The notes: generated from the sequence alone by a model not told the origin. DNA of 64,000 bases from Chryseobacterium sp. SORGH_AS_0447 (GCF_030818695.1 NZ_JAUTAR010000001.1:1606501-1670500), one strand, 5' to 3'. Counted from the first letter of the stretch, positions 8,205 through 17,982 are shown. Program-made: numbers and translations.

Positions 8205-9557
8205 ATGAAAAAATTAATTTTAATTGCGGTAATGGGTATGGGACTTGTATCCTGCGCCACCACCCAAAAAGCTACGAAAGACATGACGGATTTACCTAAA
8301 AACTGGAAACATACGACGAATATATACGAAGTCAACGTAAGACAATATACCAAGGAAGGAACATTCAAAGCATTTGAAAAAGAAATGCCGAGGCTGAAGT
8401 CTATGGGCGTGAAAACCCTTTGGTTCATGCCAATCACGCCGATTGCGCAGCTGAATAAAAAAGGAAGCCTGGGCAGCCAGTACGCTGCATCGGATTATAC
8501 TTCCATCAATCCGGAATTCGGAACGCTGGATGATTTCAAACACATGGTGAACGAAGCCCACCGTTTAGGCTTTAAAGTGATTATCGACTGGGTGGCCAAT
8601 CATACGGGCTGGGACCATGTCTGGACCAAGACCCATCCTGAATTTTATCTGAAAGATCCCGATGGCAGTTTTCACCGTGCTTCCGGAATGGACGACATCA
8701 TCGAACTGGATTATAAAAACCAGGAAATGCGACTGGCGATGATCGATGCCATGAAATACTGGGTAAAAGAGACCGGTATTGATGGTTTCAGATGTGATCT
8801 TGCATCCTGGGTGGAAGTGGATTTCTGGGAGCAGGCACGTCCTGAGGTAGAAAAATTAAAGCCGCTGTTCTGGCTGGGAGAATATGATGAACTGGAAAAT
8901 CCGGACTATGGAAAAGTCTTTGATGCCAGCTATTCGTGGAAATGGATGCATAAATCTGCCGATTACTACAAAAATAATGAACCGCTTTATGAACTGACGG
9001 ATCTTTTAAAAAAATATTCCGCAATCGGCGACAATTCTATGCGGGCATGGTTTACCACCAACCACGACGAAAATTCATGGAATGGAACCGAATATGAAAA
9101 GTATGGTGTAATTACAAAACCGATGGCCGTATTTTCAGCAACATGGAATGGTGTACCGCTGTTATATTCAGGACAGGAATTGCCGAATATGAAACGCCTG
9201 GAGTTTTTTGAAAAAGACCCGATCCAATGGACCAACACTTACCAGATGGCAGATTTTTATAAAACCTTATTGGATCTTAAATCTTCCAATCCGGCTTTGA
9301 GAGGCGGAGATCCCAACGTTACGACTTATCTTTTAAACACTACCGCCAACGATAAAATCCTGGCGTATGTAAGGAAAAATGGAAATAGTGAAGTGCTGGT
9401 GGTCCTGAATATGTCAAAAGAGCCGGTGAATTTTACCATTGACGATTCACAGGCTGCCGGTTCATTTAAAAATGTTTTTGATCGCACCAAAAGAAACTTT
9501 GACGAAGGAAAAGACTTCAGTTTCAAGCCCGGCGATTACGCCGTTTTTGAAAAATAA
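8205..9557 (+). CDS. GH13 alpha-amylase-family lipoprotein
   Basis: 450 residues. Lipoprotein signal peptide with LVSC (Cys17). The (beta/alpha)8 barrel motifs are all present: DWVANHT (128-134), the nucleophile D198 in GFRCDLA, the acid/base E226 in LFWLGEYDE and the H287-D288 pair in FTTNHDEN. A short C-terminal beta domain follows (about 370-450), with VLVVLNMS and PGDYAVFEK. It hydrolyses or transfers alpha-glucosidic bonds of maltodextrin-type substrates at the cell envelope; exact specificity is not evident. It is monocistronic, with a terminator directly after, and no SusC/D genes are alongside, so it is not in a classical starch locus. Confidence 0.92.
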   Translation: MKKLILIAVMGMGLVSCATTQKATKDMTDLPKNWKHTTNIYEVNVRQYTKEGTFKAFEKEMPRLKSMGVKTLWFMPITPIAQLNKKGSLGSQYAASDYTSINPEFGTLDDFKHMVNEAHRLGFKVIIDWVANHTGWDHVWTKTHPEFYLKDPDGSFHRASGMDDIIELDYKNQEMRLAMIDAMKYWVKETGIDGFRCDLASWVEVDFWEQARPEVEKLKPLFWLGEYDELENPDYGKVFDASYSWKWMHKSADYYKNNEPLYELTDLLKKYSAIGDNSMRAWFTTNHDENSWNGTEYEKYGVITKPMAVFSATWNGVPLLYSGQELPNMKRLEFFEKDPIQWTNTYQMADFYKTLLDLKSSNPALRGGDPNVTTYLLNTTANDKILAYVRKNGNSEVLVVLNMSKEPVNFTIDDSQAAGSFKNVFDRTKRNFDEGKDFSFKPGDYAVFEK

Positions 9558-9574
9558 AATATAAAGTAAATATT

Positions 9575-9602
9575 CTCCGTCTGAAAAGGCGGAGATTTTT
9601 TA
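9575..9602 (+). terminator. Intrinsic terminator after the GH13 gene
   Basis: Stem CTCCGTC / GGCGGAG with loop TGAAAA followed by a T-run, 17 bp after the stop codon. Confidence 0.85.
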
Positions 9603-9672
9603 TGATGAGATCAGAACTTTGATATTTAAATTTAATACATTTGGATAGCTGTGCTAAATGAAATGCTTGTCT

Positions 9673-10113
9673 ATGGATAAAATAAAAATACTTACTCTCG
9701 TAAAAACGAAGATCGCCGATAAAATTCAGAAATTTGAAAGCCTGATTGAAGAAACCCGCGTGTCGAACAATGACACGAAGAGTTCGATGGGAGATAAATA
9801 CGAAACCGGCCGCGAAATGCTTCAGCAGGAAATCAATAATCTGCAGCGGCAACTGAATGAGTGCCTACAACAGCAGTTATTGGTTCAAAAGATAACTGGG
9901 GATGCAGTTTCAAAAGTACAGCAGGGTGCCCTCGTAAAAACAAACAAAGGTTTATTTTATATTTCAGCTTCGATTGGAGAAATTACGGTTGAAAATCAGA
10001 AAGTCATGACGGTTTCTACCGAATCCTCGTTAGTAAAGGCAATGGCAGGATTAACCCAGGGTCAGAATTTCTTCGTAAATACCGTCAGCCAGACCATTGA
10101 GCAAATCTGGTAA
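9673..10113 (+). CDS. GreA/GreB-like coiled-coil protein
   Basis: 146 residues from ATG 9673 (MDKIKILTLV); an upstream in-frame ATG at 9658 adds only MKCLS. The N-terminal half is a charged helical hairpin (about 1-75: KIQKFESLIEE, MLQQEINNLQRQLNECLQQQ). The C-terminal half (about 85-146) has the short beta pattern of the Gre FKBP-like domain: GALVKTNKGLFYISASIGEI, VMTVSTESSLVKAMAGLTQG. In flavobacteria this family is often mislabelled as 3-oxoacyl-ACP synthase; nothing here supports that. A transcript-cleavage or RNA-polymerase secondary-channel role is inferred from architecture, and the acidic tip residues are not clear. Confidence 0.65.
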   Translation: MDKIKILTLVKTKIADKIQKFESLIEETRVSNNDTKSSMGDKYETGREMLQQEINNLQRQLNECLQQQLLVQKITGDAVSKVQQGALVKTNKGLFYISASIGEITVENQKVMTVSTESSLVKAMAGLTQGQNFFVNTVSQTIEQIW

Positions 10114-10245
10114 GCAATGCCATTTCTAAATTGATAGTAAAATCAATCTAAAAATGAATATCTGATAAACAGAATTTCCGTTAACTGTACGGAAAAACAT
10201 CCATTTAAGATATTTAATATTTCAGTTAATAAATTAAGAAAACTT

Positions 10246-10253
10246 TATCTTTG
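10246..10253 (+). promoter_or_regulatory. -7 element of the SDR gene
   Basis: TATCTTTG is a perfect TAnnTTTG match about 75 bp upstream of the SDR start. No good -33 match is seen. Confidence 0.4.
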
Positions 10254-10329
10254 CTATTTGAAAAGAACCGGAAATTTCCCCGTAACTTTATATGAAACAA
10301 GTTAATAAAATAATTAAAATTTTATCAAT

Positions 10330-11079
10330 ATGGGAATTCTAGACAGTAAAGTAGCATTGGTGACGGGAGCCGGATCAGGAATCGGATTAGCCGTAGCTGA
10401 ATTGTATGCAAAGGAAGGCGCGAAAGTCATTGTATCTGATATCAATGAAGAACACGGAAATCAGGCAGTTGAAAAAATCAAGTCTAAAGGAGGCGAGGCG
10501 ACTTTTATAAAAGCGGATACGTCTAATGCCGGAGATGTTGAAGCCCTTGTTAAGAAAACCGTTGAGGTTTACGGAAAACTGGATATTGCGTGCAACAATG
10601 CCGGGATCGGCGGAGAGCAGGAGCTTACGGGAAACTACAGCCTGGACAGCTGGCGAAAAGTCCTGAGTATTAATTTGGATGGCGTTTTCTACGGCTGCAA
10701 ATACGAGCTGGAGCAGATGGAGAAAAATGGAGGCGGTGTTATCGTCAATATGGCATCCATCCACGGAACGGTGGCAGCCCCACTTTCTTCAGCCTATACT
10801 TCGGCAAAACACGCGGTAGTAGGACTCACCAAAAATATCGGTGCGGAATATGGCCAGAAAAATATCCGTTGCAATGCAGTAGGTCCTGCCTATATCGATA
10901 CTCCGCTTTTGGAAAGTGCCAGCGGTGATATGAAAGAAGCGCTTATTGCCAAACATCCGATGGGAAGATTAGGAAAACCGGAAGAAGTGGCGGAGCTCGT
11001 CCTGTTTTTAAGCTCGGATAAATCTTCGTTTATGACAGGAGCATATTATCTTGTAGACGGAGGATATACAGCAGTCTAA
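10330..11079 (+). CDS. Short-chain dehydrogenase/reductase (SDR)
   Basis: 249 residues, the normal length for a classical SDR. Rossmann dinucleotide motif TGAGSGIG (12-19), D37 after beta-2 (favouring NAD), NNAG (89-92), and catalytic S143, Y156 and K160 (YTSAK). The C-terminus GAYYLVDGGYTAV is typical of glucose-1-dehydrogenase/3-oxoacyl-ACP-reductase-like members. It oxidises or reduces an alcohol/carbonyl substrate in the cytoplasm; the substrate cannot be assigned. Monocistronic, converging on the LytTR operon with a shared hairpin between. Confidence 0.9.
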   Translation: MGILDSKVALVTGAGSGIGLAVAELYAKEGAKVIVSDINEEHGNQAVEKIKSKGGEATFIKADTSNAGDVEALVKKTVEVYGKLDIACNNAGIGGEQELTGNYSLDSWRKVLSINLDGVFYGCKYELEQMEKNGGGVIVNMASIHGTVAAPLSSAYTSAKHAVVGLTKNIGAEYGQKNIRCNAVGPAYIDTPLLESASGDMKEALIAKHPMGRLGKPEEVAELVLFLSSDKSSFMTGAYYLVDGGYTAV

Positions 11080-11108
11080 AAGAAAAATTTCATTTATAAA
11101 AATAAAGA

Positions 11109-11130
11109 CAGGCTTTCCGGAGCCTGTTTT
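11109..11130. terminator. Hairpin between convergent SDR and LytTR genes
   Basis: CAGGCT-TTCCGG-AGCCTG followed by TTTTTA, 29 bp after the SDR stop and just before the leftward operon's last stop. The T-run favours the rightward direction. Confidence 0.7.
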
Positions 11131-11135
11131 TATTT

Positions 11136-11858
11136 TCAGAAACTTTTCCTTCTGATATATTCCATCAGAGAATCCTTATAATTCGGGGCGATGGCAATTT
11201 GCTGATCACCAATGACAATATGGTTTCGTTCAATGGCTTCTATTTTATCAAGGGCAATAATATACGAACGGTGCACCCTCATAAAATGATCAGACGGAAG
11301 TTCTTCTTCCAGCTTCTTTAAACTCATCAAAGTTAAAACCGGTTTTGGCTGATCTTTCATGAAAATTTTTACATAATCTTTTAAACCTTCAATAAATAAA
11401 ATTTCAGAAAAATTGATTTTAATTTGCCGGTATTCAGATTTTACAAAGAAAAATTCCTGTTTTTTTTCAGTTTTTTCCTGAGCCGGTTGAAGGCTTTTAA
11501 AATAATTTCTGGCTTTGGTCGCCGCATTCAGAAACTCAATGTAATCGAATGGTTTCAGAAGATAATCCAATGCATTCACTTTATATCCGTCAACTGCATA
11601 CTGTTCAAAAGCCGTTGTAAAAATGACCTTGCTTCTTGGCGGGAGTAATTTTGAAAATTCCAGTCCCGTAAGATCAGGCATTTGGATATCAAGAAAAAAC
11701 AGATCGATATCTTTATCCTCTTCAAGTTTTTCCATAGCTTCGATCGCACTGCTGCATCTGTATTTAAGTTCAAGAAAAGGGGTTTTCAGAACATAACTTT
11801 CCATTAAGTTCAGAGCCATAGGTTCGTCATCGGCAATCAGGCAGGTTAGTTTTTTCAT
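11136..11858 (-). CDS. LytTR-family response regulator
   Basis: 240 residues. Receiver domain with D10-D11, phospho-acceptor D57 (FFLDIQMPDLTG), T80 and the LKPF motif; a linker of Q, K and E; then a C-terminal LytTR DNA-binding domain (about 138-240) with FFFVKSEYRQIKINFSEILF and DHFMRVHRSYIIAL. It lies 1 bp downstream of the histidine kinase gene and is last in the efflux operon. A cytoplasmic transcription factor, probably autoregulating or tuning the operon it sits in (inference). Confidence 0.92.
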   Translation of the reverse strand: MKKLTCLIADDEPMALNLMESYVLKTPFLELKYRCSSAIEAMEKLEEDKDIDLFFLDIQMPDLTGLEFSKLLPPRSKVIFTTAFEQYAVDGYKVNALDYLLKPFDYIEFLNAATKARNYFKSLQPAQEKTEKKQEFFFVKSEYRQIKINFSEILFIEGLKDYVKIFMKDQPKPVLTLMSLKKLEEELPSDHFMRVHRSYIIALDKIEAIERNHIVIGDQQIAIAPNYKDSLMEYIRRKSF

Positions 11859-11859
11859 A

Positions 11860-12885
11860 TCAATCGGTTATGATTTTTATTTCCGCAATATACATTCCGT
11901 TGTTCAGGTGCGAATAAAATTCATGTTTTTCAGGATACAGCAGATTCAGTCTTTTTTTTAGATTTTCAATCCCGATTCCCGAACCGCTTTTATCCATATC
12001 GGTTTTCGGAAAGTTGGAATTGGAAGCCGTAAAATGAATTTCTTTTTCTATAATTTCCATTTTAAAATGAATATCGGAATGCTGAGTTGCCGAAATACCG
12101 TGTTTGAAAGCATTTTCAACAATCGAAATAAAAAGCAGCGGAGCAATTTTCAGATCGGGAATGGTCTTCGGAAAATTGGTATAAACTTTTATATTATCTG
12201 TCAGTCTCAAAGACATCAGTTCAATATATTTATTTAAAAATTCAACGTCTTCAGAAAGATTTATTCTTTCAACATCGGTTTTATACAGAAGATGCCGCAT
12301 CAATTTGCTTAAGCTGTGCATGCTGTATTTAGCTTTTTCCTGGTCGAAATCTATCAGGGAATAAATATTATTTAATGAATTAAAGAAAAAATGCGGCTGA
12401 AGCTGATATTTAAGATGTTGAAGCTCGGACTGCAGTTTGATATTATCGGCTTCAATCTTCATCTCTTCTGCTTTCTGTATCTTCTTTCCGGCATTAATGG
12501 CGATAGAGAAAGCAACCGGGATCATATAGATCAGTGTGTCCATAAAGTAGAACAAGGCCATAGGAGGACGCCTGTCACCAGGAGGATGCCTTCTAGGTTC
12601 CAGCCAGTCCGAAATCTGATTCTTCATGGAAATTAACGTGAGAATCAATAACAAATTCACCACAAAAAACCACAATTTTTTATTCTCAAAAAGATGTTTT
12701 ACGAGATAAGCATAATTCGCATAAAAAACAACCGCAAGAAAAATTAGCTGTAGCCAAAAATGGCGAAAAAGATCCTTCCAGTCTGCATCCGAGCCTATGG
12801 AAAAGGCAGCAGGAAGAAAGAATAAAACCATCCAGATCAGGAAATGCAGGCTGATCTCAACGTTTTTGTTTTTCAAATTAACCAT
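11860..12885 (-). CDS. LytS-type sensor histidine kinase
   Basis: 341 residues. Four predicted membrane helices (about 11-30, 43-62, 71-87, 112-131), with an Arg/Pro-rich loop between the third and fourth. Then a coiled segment (135-160) and a His_kinase (PF06580-type) core with QLQPHFFFNSLNNIYSLI carrying His165. The ATPase region has the N box ISIVENAFKHG and the glycine box GSGIGIENLKKRL. No extracytoplasmic sensor domain is present. Partner of the LytTR regulator immediately downstream; a 161-bp gap separates it from the ABC permease gene upstream. Confidence 0.92.
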   Translation of the reverse strand: MVNLKNKNVEISLHFLIWMVLFFLPAAFSIGSDADWKDLFRHFWLQLIFLAVVFYANYAYLVKHLFENKKLWFFVVNLLLILTLISMKNQISDWLEPRRHPPGDRRPPMALFYFMDTLIYMIPVAFSIAINAGKKIQKAEEMKIEADNIKLQSELQHLKYQLQPHFFFNSLNNIYSLIDFDQEKAKYSMHSLSKLMRHLLYKTDVERINLSEDVEFLNKYIELMSLRLTDNIKVYTNFPKTIPDLKIAPLLFISIVENAFKHGISATQHSDIHFKMEIIEKEIHFTASNSNFPKTDMDKSGSGIGIENLKKRLNLLYPEKHEFYSHLNNGMYIAEIKIITD

Positions 12886-13046
12886 CGCACAGGGCTTGGA
12901 TTTTAAAATTTATATTTTTTTAAACCTTCAAAGAATCTAACCTTATAAAACCTTTGGATCAGTGAATTTAAAATTTTTTCTACCATTTTTTCTAAACTTA
13001 TTAAAATTTGTACAATTGCAATTATAACCACGGCATCAGGGAGAAC

Positions 13047-14264
13047 CTATTCATACCTCAATGCATTGATAGGGTCAGACTGTGCTGCTTTTCTTGCAGG
13101 ATACCATCCGAAAAAGACTCCTGTTATCGTACATACGGCAAATGATATTCCAATAGACATCAGGGTAATATGAACGGGCCATCCGGCAAAGTATTTGATT
13201 CCGAAAGTGGCCATAAGTCCTATGATTACGCCCAAAGTACCTCCGGTGATACTGATGAGAACCGATTCTATCAGAAACTGCATCAGGATATCTTTGTCTT
13301 TGGCTCCGATCGCCATCCGAAGACCGATTTCTCGGGTTCTTTCTTTCACCGAAACATACATAATATTCATAATTCCGATTCCGCCCACAATCAGGGAAAT
13401 GCTGGCGATGGCAACTAGTAAGAGGGTCAGCATCTCACTGGTAGAGCTGAACATGGATATAATTTCCTGCTGAGAAGAAACGTTGAAATCATTATCTTCA
13501 CTGGATTTCGACTGATGCTGTTTTTCCATGACGGTTTTAATCTCGTCCACCGCTGCTTCAGATTTATCCTCGCTTATGGATGAAGCGACGATCGACTGAA
13601 GATAAGTTTGCGCTAAACTCCTTTTCTGGACAGCCGTGTAAGGGGCAATAATAATATCGTCCTGATCCTGTCCGAATGTATTTTCACCCTTTTCCTTTAA
13701 AACTCCGATCACTTTGAACGGAATATTCTTAAAACGGATCATTTTTCCGATCGGATCTTCATTTGGAAAAAGATTTTCCTGGACAGTTTTTCCGATAACC
13801 ACTATTTTTCCGAAAGATTCTACATCATCATCCGTGAACATTGAACCTTGATCAATTCCCCAGTCACGGATTTTTAAATATTCCGGAGAGGTCCCGTAGA
13901 TAGACGTGGGCCAGTTCTTAGAACCCGCAATACTTTGTCCGCTTCCGTTCACCAAGGGCGAAATATCCTTGATTAATTTAACTTCTTTTTTTAACGCCTT
14001 GTAATCCGCTAAAGTCAGGGTCTGCATCGCAGAAGGGTCTGAACGTACACCACCCATCATTCCAGCTCCGGGACGAATAGTGATGAGATTCGCGCCCATA
14101 CTCGAAATATTTTTCTTGATGCTTTCTTTGGAACCTTCACCAATAGCCAGCATCGCAATCACAGAAGCCACACCGATAATAATTCCGAGCATGGTCAGCA
14201 TGGCCCTGGTTTTATTGAGAATAATGGCTTTCCAGGCTATTTTTAATAAGTTTGAAAAATTCAT
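13047..14264 (-). CDS. MacB-type ABC transporter permease
   Basis: 405 residues from ATG 14264 (MNFSNLLKIAWKAI). A longer frame reaching 14333 adds a Cys/Arg-rich stretch unlike the family. First membrane helix about 21-41 (MLTMLGIIIGVASVIAMLAIG), a periplasmic MacB_PCD domain (about 50-270), then three FtsX helices (about 283-307, 335-365, 370-390) with the motif RTREIGLRMAIGA. Ends NALRYE as MacB permeases do. Here the ATPase is a separate gene, unlike E. coli MacB. With the adaptor and TolC homologue upstream it forms a tripartite mechanotransmission exporter for peptides, lipoproteins or drugs. Confidence 0.9.
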   Translation of the reverse strand: MNFSNLLKIAWKAIILNKTRAMLTMLGIIIGVASVIAMLAIGEGSKESIKKNISSMGANLITIRPGAGMMGGVRSDPSAMQTLTLADYKALKKEVKLIKDISPLVNGSGQSIAGSKNWPTSIYGTSPEYLKIRDWGIDQGSMFTDDDVESFGKIVVIGKTVQENLFPNEDPIGKMIRFKNIPFKVIGVLKEKGENTFGQDQDDIIIAPYTAVQKRSLAQTYLQSIVASSISEDKSEAAVDEIKTVMEKQHQSKSSEDNDFNVSSQQEIISMFSSTSEMLTLLLVAIASISLIVGGIGIMNIMYVSVKERTREIGLRMAIGAKDKDILMQFLIESVLISITGGTLGVIIGLMATFGIKYFAGWPVHITLMSIGISFAVCTITGVFFGWYPARKAAQSDPINALRYE

Positions 14265-14429
14265 AATTTCATTTTTTGATTTAAAAATCCTTTGCAAATC
14301 TGTCCTGCAACAAACTAATACCACTCTAAACAATTTCGATTTACAAAAATCTCCTCTTCATGTCAGATTTACAAAGGATGAAACAGCATTTAAATCCTCT
14401 TCATTACAGCTAATACAAATTGAAATATA

Positions 14430-15167
14430 TTATTCCGGTTTTGCCAATTTTTCCAGTTCGGCTTTCGCCAGGAGTCTGTTGGTTACCATTTTATCTTCTT
14501 TGATCAGTCCATCCCGCAAAATCACGGTTCGTTTGCTGAATCTGGCAATGTCTTCTTCGTGGGTTACAAACCCGATGGTCATTCCTTCATCATTCAGTTC
14601 CTGGAAGAGATTCATCACTTCATAAGAAGTTCGGGTATCCAGGTTTCCCGTGGCTTCATCGGCCAGTAAAATCACCGGCTGGTTTACCAGAGCCCTCGCA
14701 ATGGCCACCCGCTGCTGCTGGCCACCTGAAAGCTGGCTCGGGACATGTCCCATCCTGCTTTCCAGGCCTACCTGCCGTAAGGCTTTTACAGCCCTTTCCC
14801 TTCTTTCTTCCGAAGAAACAGCGGAATTATAAAGCAATGGCAACTCCACATTTTCCAGTGCGCTTGTTCTCGCTAAAAGATTGTACGACTGAAAGATGAA
14901 CCCGATTTTTGTATTCCGGATTTCGGCAAGCTGATTCTTGTTTAAATCTTTTACCAGAACACCGTCCAGTTCATAGGTTCCGGAAGTAGGCTGGTCGAGG
15001 CATCCCAAGGTATTGAGAAAGGTAGACTTACCCGAACCGCTGGTTCCCATAATGGTTACAAATTCACCTTCATTAATGGTTAGATCGATTCCTTTTAGTG
15101 CATGAACAACCTCGTCACCCATTCGGAATTCACGTTTCAGATTTTCTATTTTGATGATGGGTTTCAT
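14430..15167 (-). CDS. MacB/LolD-type ABC transporter ATPase
   Basis: 245 residues from ATG 15167 ([10 protein letters not shown]); an upstream in-frame ATG at 15200 would add 11 residues. Walker [11 protein letters not shown]-loop FQSYNLL, signature LSGGQQQR, Walker [11 protein letters not shown]-loop GNLD and H-switch THEED. LolD/MacB/FtsE subfamily. The C-terminal tail after RDGLIKED is about 20 residues longer than minimal LolD. Co-transcribed with the permease gene (165 bp downstream) and the adaptor gene (42 bp upstream). Confidence 0.92.
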   Translation of the reverse strand: MKPIIKIENLKREFRMGDEVVHALKGIDLTINEGEFVTIMGTSGSGKSTFLNTLGCLDQPTSGTYELDGVLVKDLNKNQLAEIRNTKIGFIFQSYNLLARTSALENVELPLLYNSAVSSEERRERAVKALRQVGLESRMGHVPSQLSGGQQQRVAIARALVNQPVILLADEATGNLDTRTSYEVMNLFQELNDEGMTIGFVTHEEDIARFSKRTVILRDGLIKEDKMVTNRLLAKAELEKLAKPE

Positions 15168-15209
15168 TTTTCTTTGGAGTTTAAGGTTCAGGGTCTTCAC
15201 AAGCGGATT

Positions 15210-16448
15210 TTATCTGGAACCTGCTTTTTTATTGTTGTTATTCGGTCTTTTCGGCATGAAAGGGCTGCTTTCTCCCGAATCGGATTTTGCAACAGTTTCC
15301 GTCTGCTCGTCCAAAGCCGTTACGATCTGTTCACTGCCGGTCAGCCCGCTTTTTACTTCTACGTTGATGCCGTCATTGATTCCTACGGTAATAAGCTTTT
15401 GCGAAAGGCTTCCGTCACTGTTTTTGATCCAGACATATTTTTCTTTGCCGTTTCCGGTTTTCGTTTCCGGAATTTGTGCAGTAATTTTGTTTTTCTGGTA
15501 ATATTTCTTTAATGTTTCCGCATCGGGGCTAAAACTGATGGCCGCTGCCGGAACCGTATTGGTTCCTTTCAGTTCCTGTGTGAAAATGGTGATGGTGGCC
15601 GTTAATCCCGGTTTTAATTTCTGTTCTGAATTATCGGCATCAATCAAAACGGTGTAGGTAACAACATTTGAAGATGTTTTTGGGCTCAGACGCATCTCTC
15701 TTACCGATCCTTTAAATTCCGTTTCGGGATAGGCATCCACTGTGAAGGTCACACGCTGGCCCACCTGAACATTTCCGATATCTGCTTCGTCAACATTGGC
15801 CTGGACCTGCATTTTCGTAATATCTTTTGCGATGGTGAAAAGGGTAGGCGTCGTCATGCTCGCGGCGACGGTCTGTCCTTCCTGCACTTCTTTGCCTAAA
15901 ATAATCCCGTCGATCGGCGCATAAATATTCGCATAGCTTAAATTGGTTTTTGCCTGGGCCAGCGTAGTTCGCTTCTGGTTAACCGATTGTTGTGCATTCT
16001 TTACCTGGTAAGCAGCCTGTTCGTAATCTGCCCGGCTAATCACCCCGGATTTAAACATATTGTTCTGACGGTTAAAATTCTGCTGCTGGTAACTAAGTTC
16101 ATTCAAAGCCGAATTGTATTGCGCCTGAGCATCATTTACCGATTCCTGAAGATTGGTCTTATCGATTTCAGCCAAAAGCTGCCCTTTTTTTACCTCCGAA
16201 TTGTAATCCACATAAATATTTTTAATCAGTCCGGAAACCTGTGTACCGACCTGAACGGTGTCGACGGGTTCTACAGTTCCTGTTGCCGTAACTGAAGTCG
16301 TGACATCCTGTTTCGTTAATTTTACCGTCTGCACATTAATTTCAGCATCTTTGGCTTTTGCAAAAAAGCGATAAGCAAAAACAATCACAATCACAGCTGC
16401 CAGAAATAATATAGAGTTTCTGAAGGTCTTTTTATATTTCGGATTCAT
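15210..16448 (-). CDS. MacA-like periplasmic adaptor (membrane fusion protein)
   Basis: 412 residues. N-terminal membrane anchor (about 11-29). Lipoyl half-motifs TGTVEPVDTVQVGTQVSGLI and ANIYAPIDGIILGKEVQEGQ flank a long alpha-hairpin (about 100-175). Beta-barrel and membrane-proximal domains follow, then a Lys/Asn-rich tail (PKRPNNNNKKAG). It bridges the inner-membrane ABC permease and the TolC-like channel. The gene lies 22 bp after the outer-membrane factor gene and 42 bp before the ATPase gene. Confidence 0.92.
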   Translation of the reverse strand: MNPKYKKTFRNSILFLAAVIVIVFAYRFFAKAKDAEINVQTVKLTKQDVTTSVTATGTVEPVDTVQVGTQVSGLIKNIYVDYNSEVKKGQLLAEIDKTNLQESVNDAQAQYNSALNELSYQQQNFNRQNNMFKSGVISRADYEQAAYQVKNAQQSVNQKRTTLAQAKTNLSYANIYAPIDGIILGKEVQEGQTVAASMTTPTLFTIAKDITKMQVQANVDEADIGNVQVGQRVTFTVDAYPETEFKGSVREMRLSPKTSSNVVTYTVLIDADNSEQKLKPGLTATITIFTQELKGTNTVPAAAISFSPDAETLKKYYQKNKITAQIPETKTGNGKEKYVWIKNSDGSLSQKLITVGINDGINVEVKSGLTGSEQIVTALDEQTETVAKSDSGESSPFMPKRPNNNNKKAGSR

Positions 16449-16470
16449 AGTCTTGTATTTCCTGTTACTT

Positions 16471-17775
16471 TTAATTGGTGGTTAGAATTTTTCCCTGGTA
16501 AAAATTCAGGAGCTGGGTGTACAGAACTGCCATGTATTTCGATTGCAGATAAGTCTGTTCGTTCGTCAGATAAGTATTTCTGCTTACCGCAAGTTCTGTG
16601 GTCGTTAAGCCTCCGAACTCGAATTTCTTGGCAGATAAGTCATAGGAAAGTTTGGCATTATCTCGCGCTACTTTCGAAGATTTCTGTTGAGCCTGGTTGG
16701 CTACCGCATTTTGCCATGCGGTTTCGATGCTTGAATACAGGGTTTTTCCTGCACTGATCTTGTCTAAATTATTTTGCTCGATGTCTATTTTCGCTAATTC
16801 TACATTCGTGTCGTTCTGTTTTTTCGAGAAAATCGGAATGTTAAGCGAAATTCCTACTGACTTATTGAAGTTATTTTTAATCTGATTCATGTAAGAATAG
16901 TCCTGAGTGCTGGTAAACCCGGTATTCAATCCTGCCGTTGCGGAAAGGGTAGGCTTGTAACCGGATTTTGTTATTTCCAGTGCTTTGTTCAGGATCTTAT
17001 TTTGTGCATCATAAATTTTGAGATCGGGAAGATTTTCTGCTGCCTGAGCAAAAACCTGCTGTTTATCGGGAAGGGTTTCTTCAATATTGGGAAGCGATGT
17101 TTTTTCAATTTCAAAATCTACACTTGGATCCAGTTCCAGTAATTGTTTTAATTTTAAAACCTGCTGGTTGTACAGATTTTCATTATTGACAACGGTATAT
17201 TGGTTTTGGGCGTTCTGAGTTTCCACATCGGCCAGTTCCAGCTGTGAAATGGCTCCGTTTTTATATTTGATCTGCGTTTGTTTCAGTTCTTGTACTGAAG
17301 AATTTGCGGTGTATCGGGCAATTTCAATTCCTTCATAATAGTATAAAGACTGCAGATAGGCTTGCAGAACATTCAGGATGATATTGTTTTCTGCTTGTTG
17401 CTGATACAGGGAAGACTGATCCAGGATCATTTTATTCTGCTCGATCTGTAAATTCAGTTTATTTCCCTGGTAAATCGTCATATTTCCGCTCAACCCGAAA
17501 CTGTTCGATAAAATATTCTGATTCACAAAGCTGCTGGTGATCGGGTCAATACTCGAACCATTGGTTAATCCCAATGAAGATGAACCGTAAATGGTCGGAA
17601 GTTTATTATTTTTCTGCTGCTGATAATTCAGCTGAGCCGTCTTTTTATCGAGAACGGTTTTCTTTACCGTAATGTTGTTTTTTACCGCATAATCAAGACA
17701 ATCCTGCAGCGTCCATACTTTTTGAGCAGGAGCCAGGATCCCGATAAAGAGCGCTATAGTGAAGTAATTTTTCAT
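16471..17775 (-). CDS. TolC-family outer-membrane efflux protein
   Basis: 434 residues. Signal peptide of about 17 residues (FIGILAPAQ), then VWTLQDCLDYAVKNN, the usual start of the mature TolC fold. Two structural repeats of long amphipathic helices rich in Q, N and K, and conserved segments such as NGAISQLELADVETQ and KFEFGGLTTTELAVSRNTY. It provides the outer-membrane exit duct for the adaptor/ABC pair downstream and is the first gene of the operon. Confidence 0.92.
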   Translation of the reverse strand: MKNYFTIALFIGILAPAQKVWTLQDCLDYAVKNNITVKKTVLDKKTAQLNYQQQKNNKLPTIYGSSSLGLTNGSSIDPITSSFVNQNILSNSFGLSGNMTIYQGNKLNLQIEQNKMILDQSSLYQQQAENNIILNVLQAYLQSLYYYEGIEIARYTANSSVQELKQTQIKYKNGAISQLELADVETQNAQNQYTVVNNENLYNQQVLKLKQLLELDPSVDFEIEKTSLPNIEETLPDKQQVFAQAAENLPDLKIYDAQNKILNKALEITKSGYKPTLSATAGLNTGFTSTQDYSYMNQIKNNFNKSVGISLNIPIFSKKQNDTNVELAKIDIEQNNLDKISAGKTLYSSIETAWQNAVANQAQQKSSKVARDNAKLSYDLSAKKFEFGGLTTTELAVSRNTYLTNEQTYLQSKYMAVLYTQLLNFYQGKILTTN

Positions 17776-17982
17776 TGTCTTTCTGCTTTACGGTGACAAA
17801 ATTCCCCGATTCCCGATAGAAAATCAAAAGTATTAGACGAACGGCCTTATTTTATAGAAGTATTGCTTCTTTCTATCGTTACAGATTTTTATTTTTCAAT
17901 TTTAAAAGAACTTTTTTACATTAAAAATCCTTTATTTTGTAAAAAATCAACAGCGGTTTTTTAAACGATAAATTATAAGACG

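Noticed and set aside
9673..10113. 3-oxoacyl-ACP synthase
   Set aside because: No thiolase fold or catalytic Cys-His-His; the architecture is coiled coil plus Gre-like domain.
17776..17982. Riboswitch or attenuator ahead of thyA
   Set aside because: No known aptamer pattern or terminator/antiterminator pair seen; only a 9-bp inverted repeat that more likely belongs to the divergent efflux operon.
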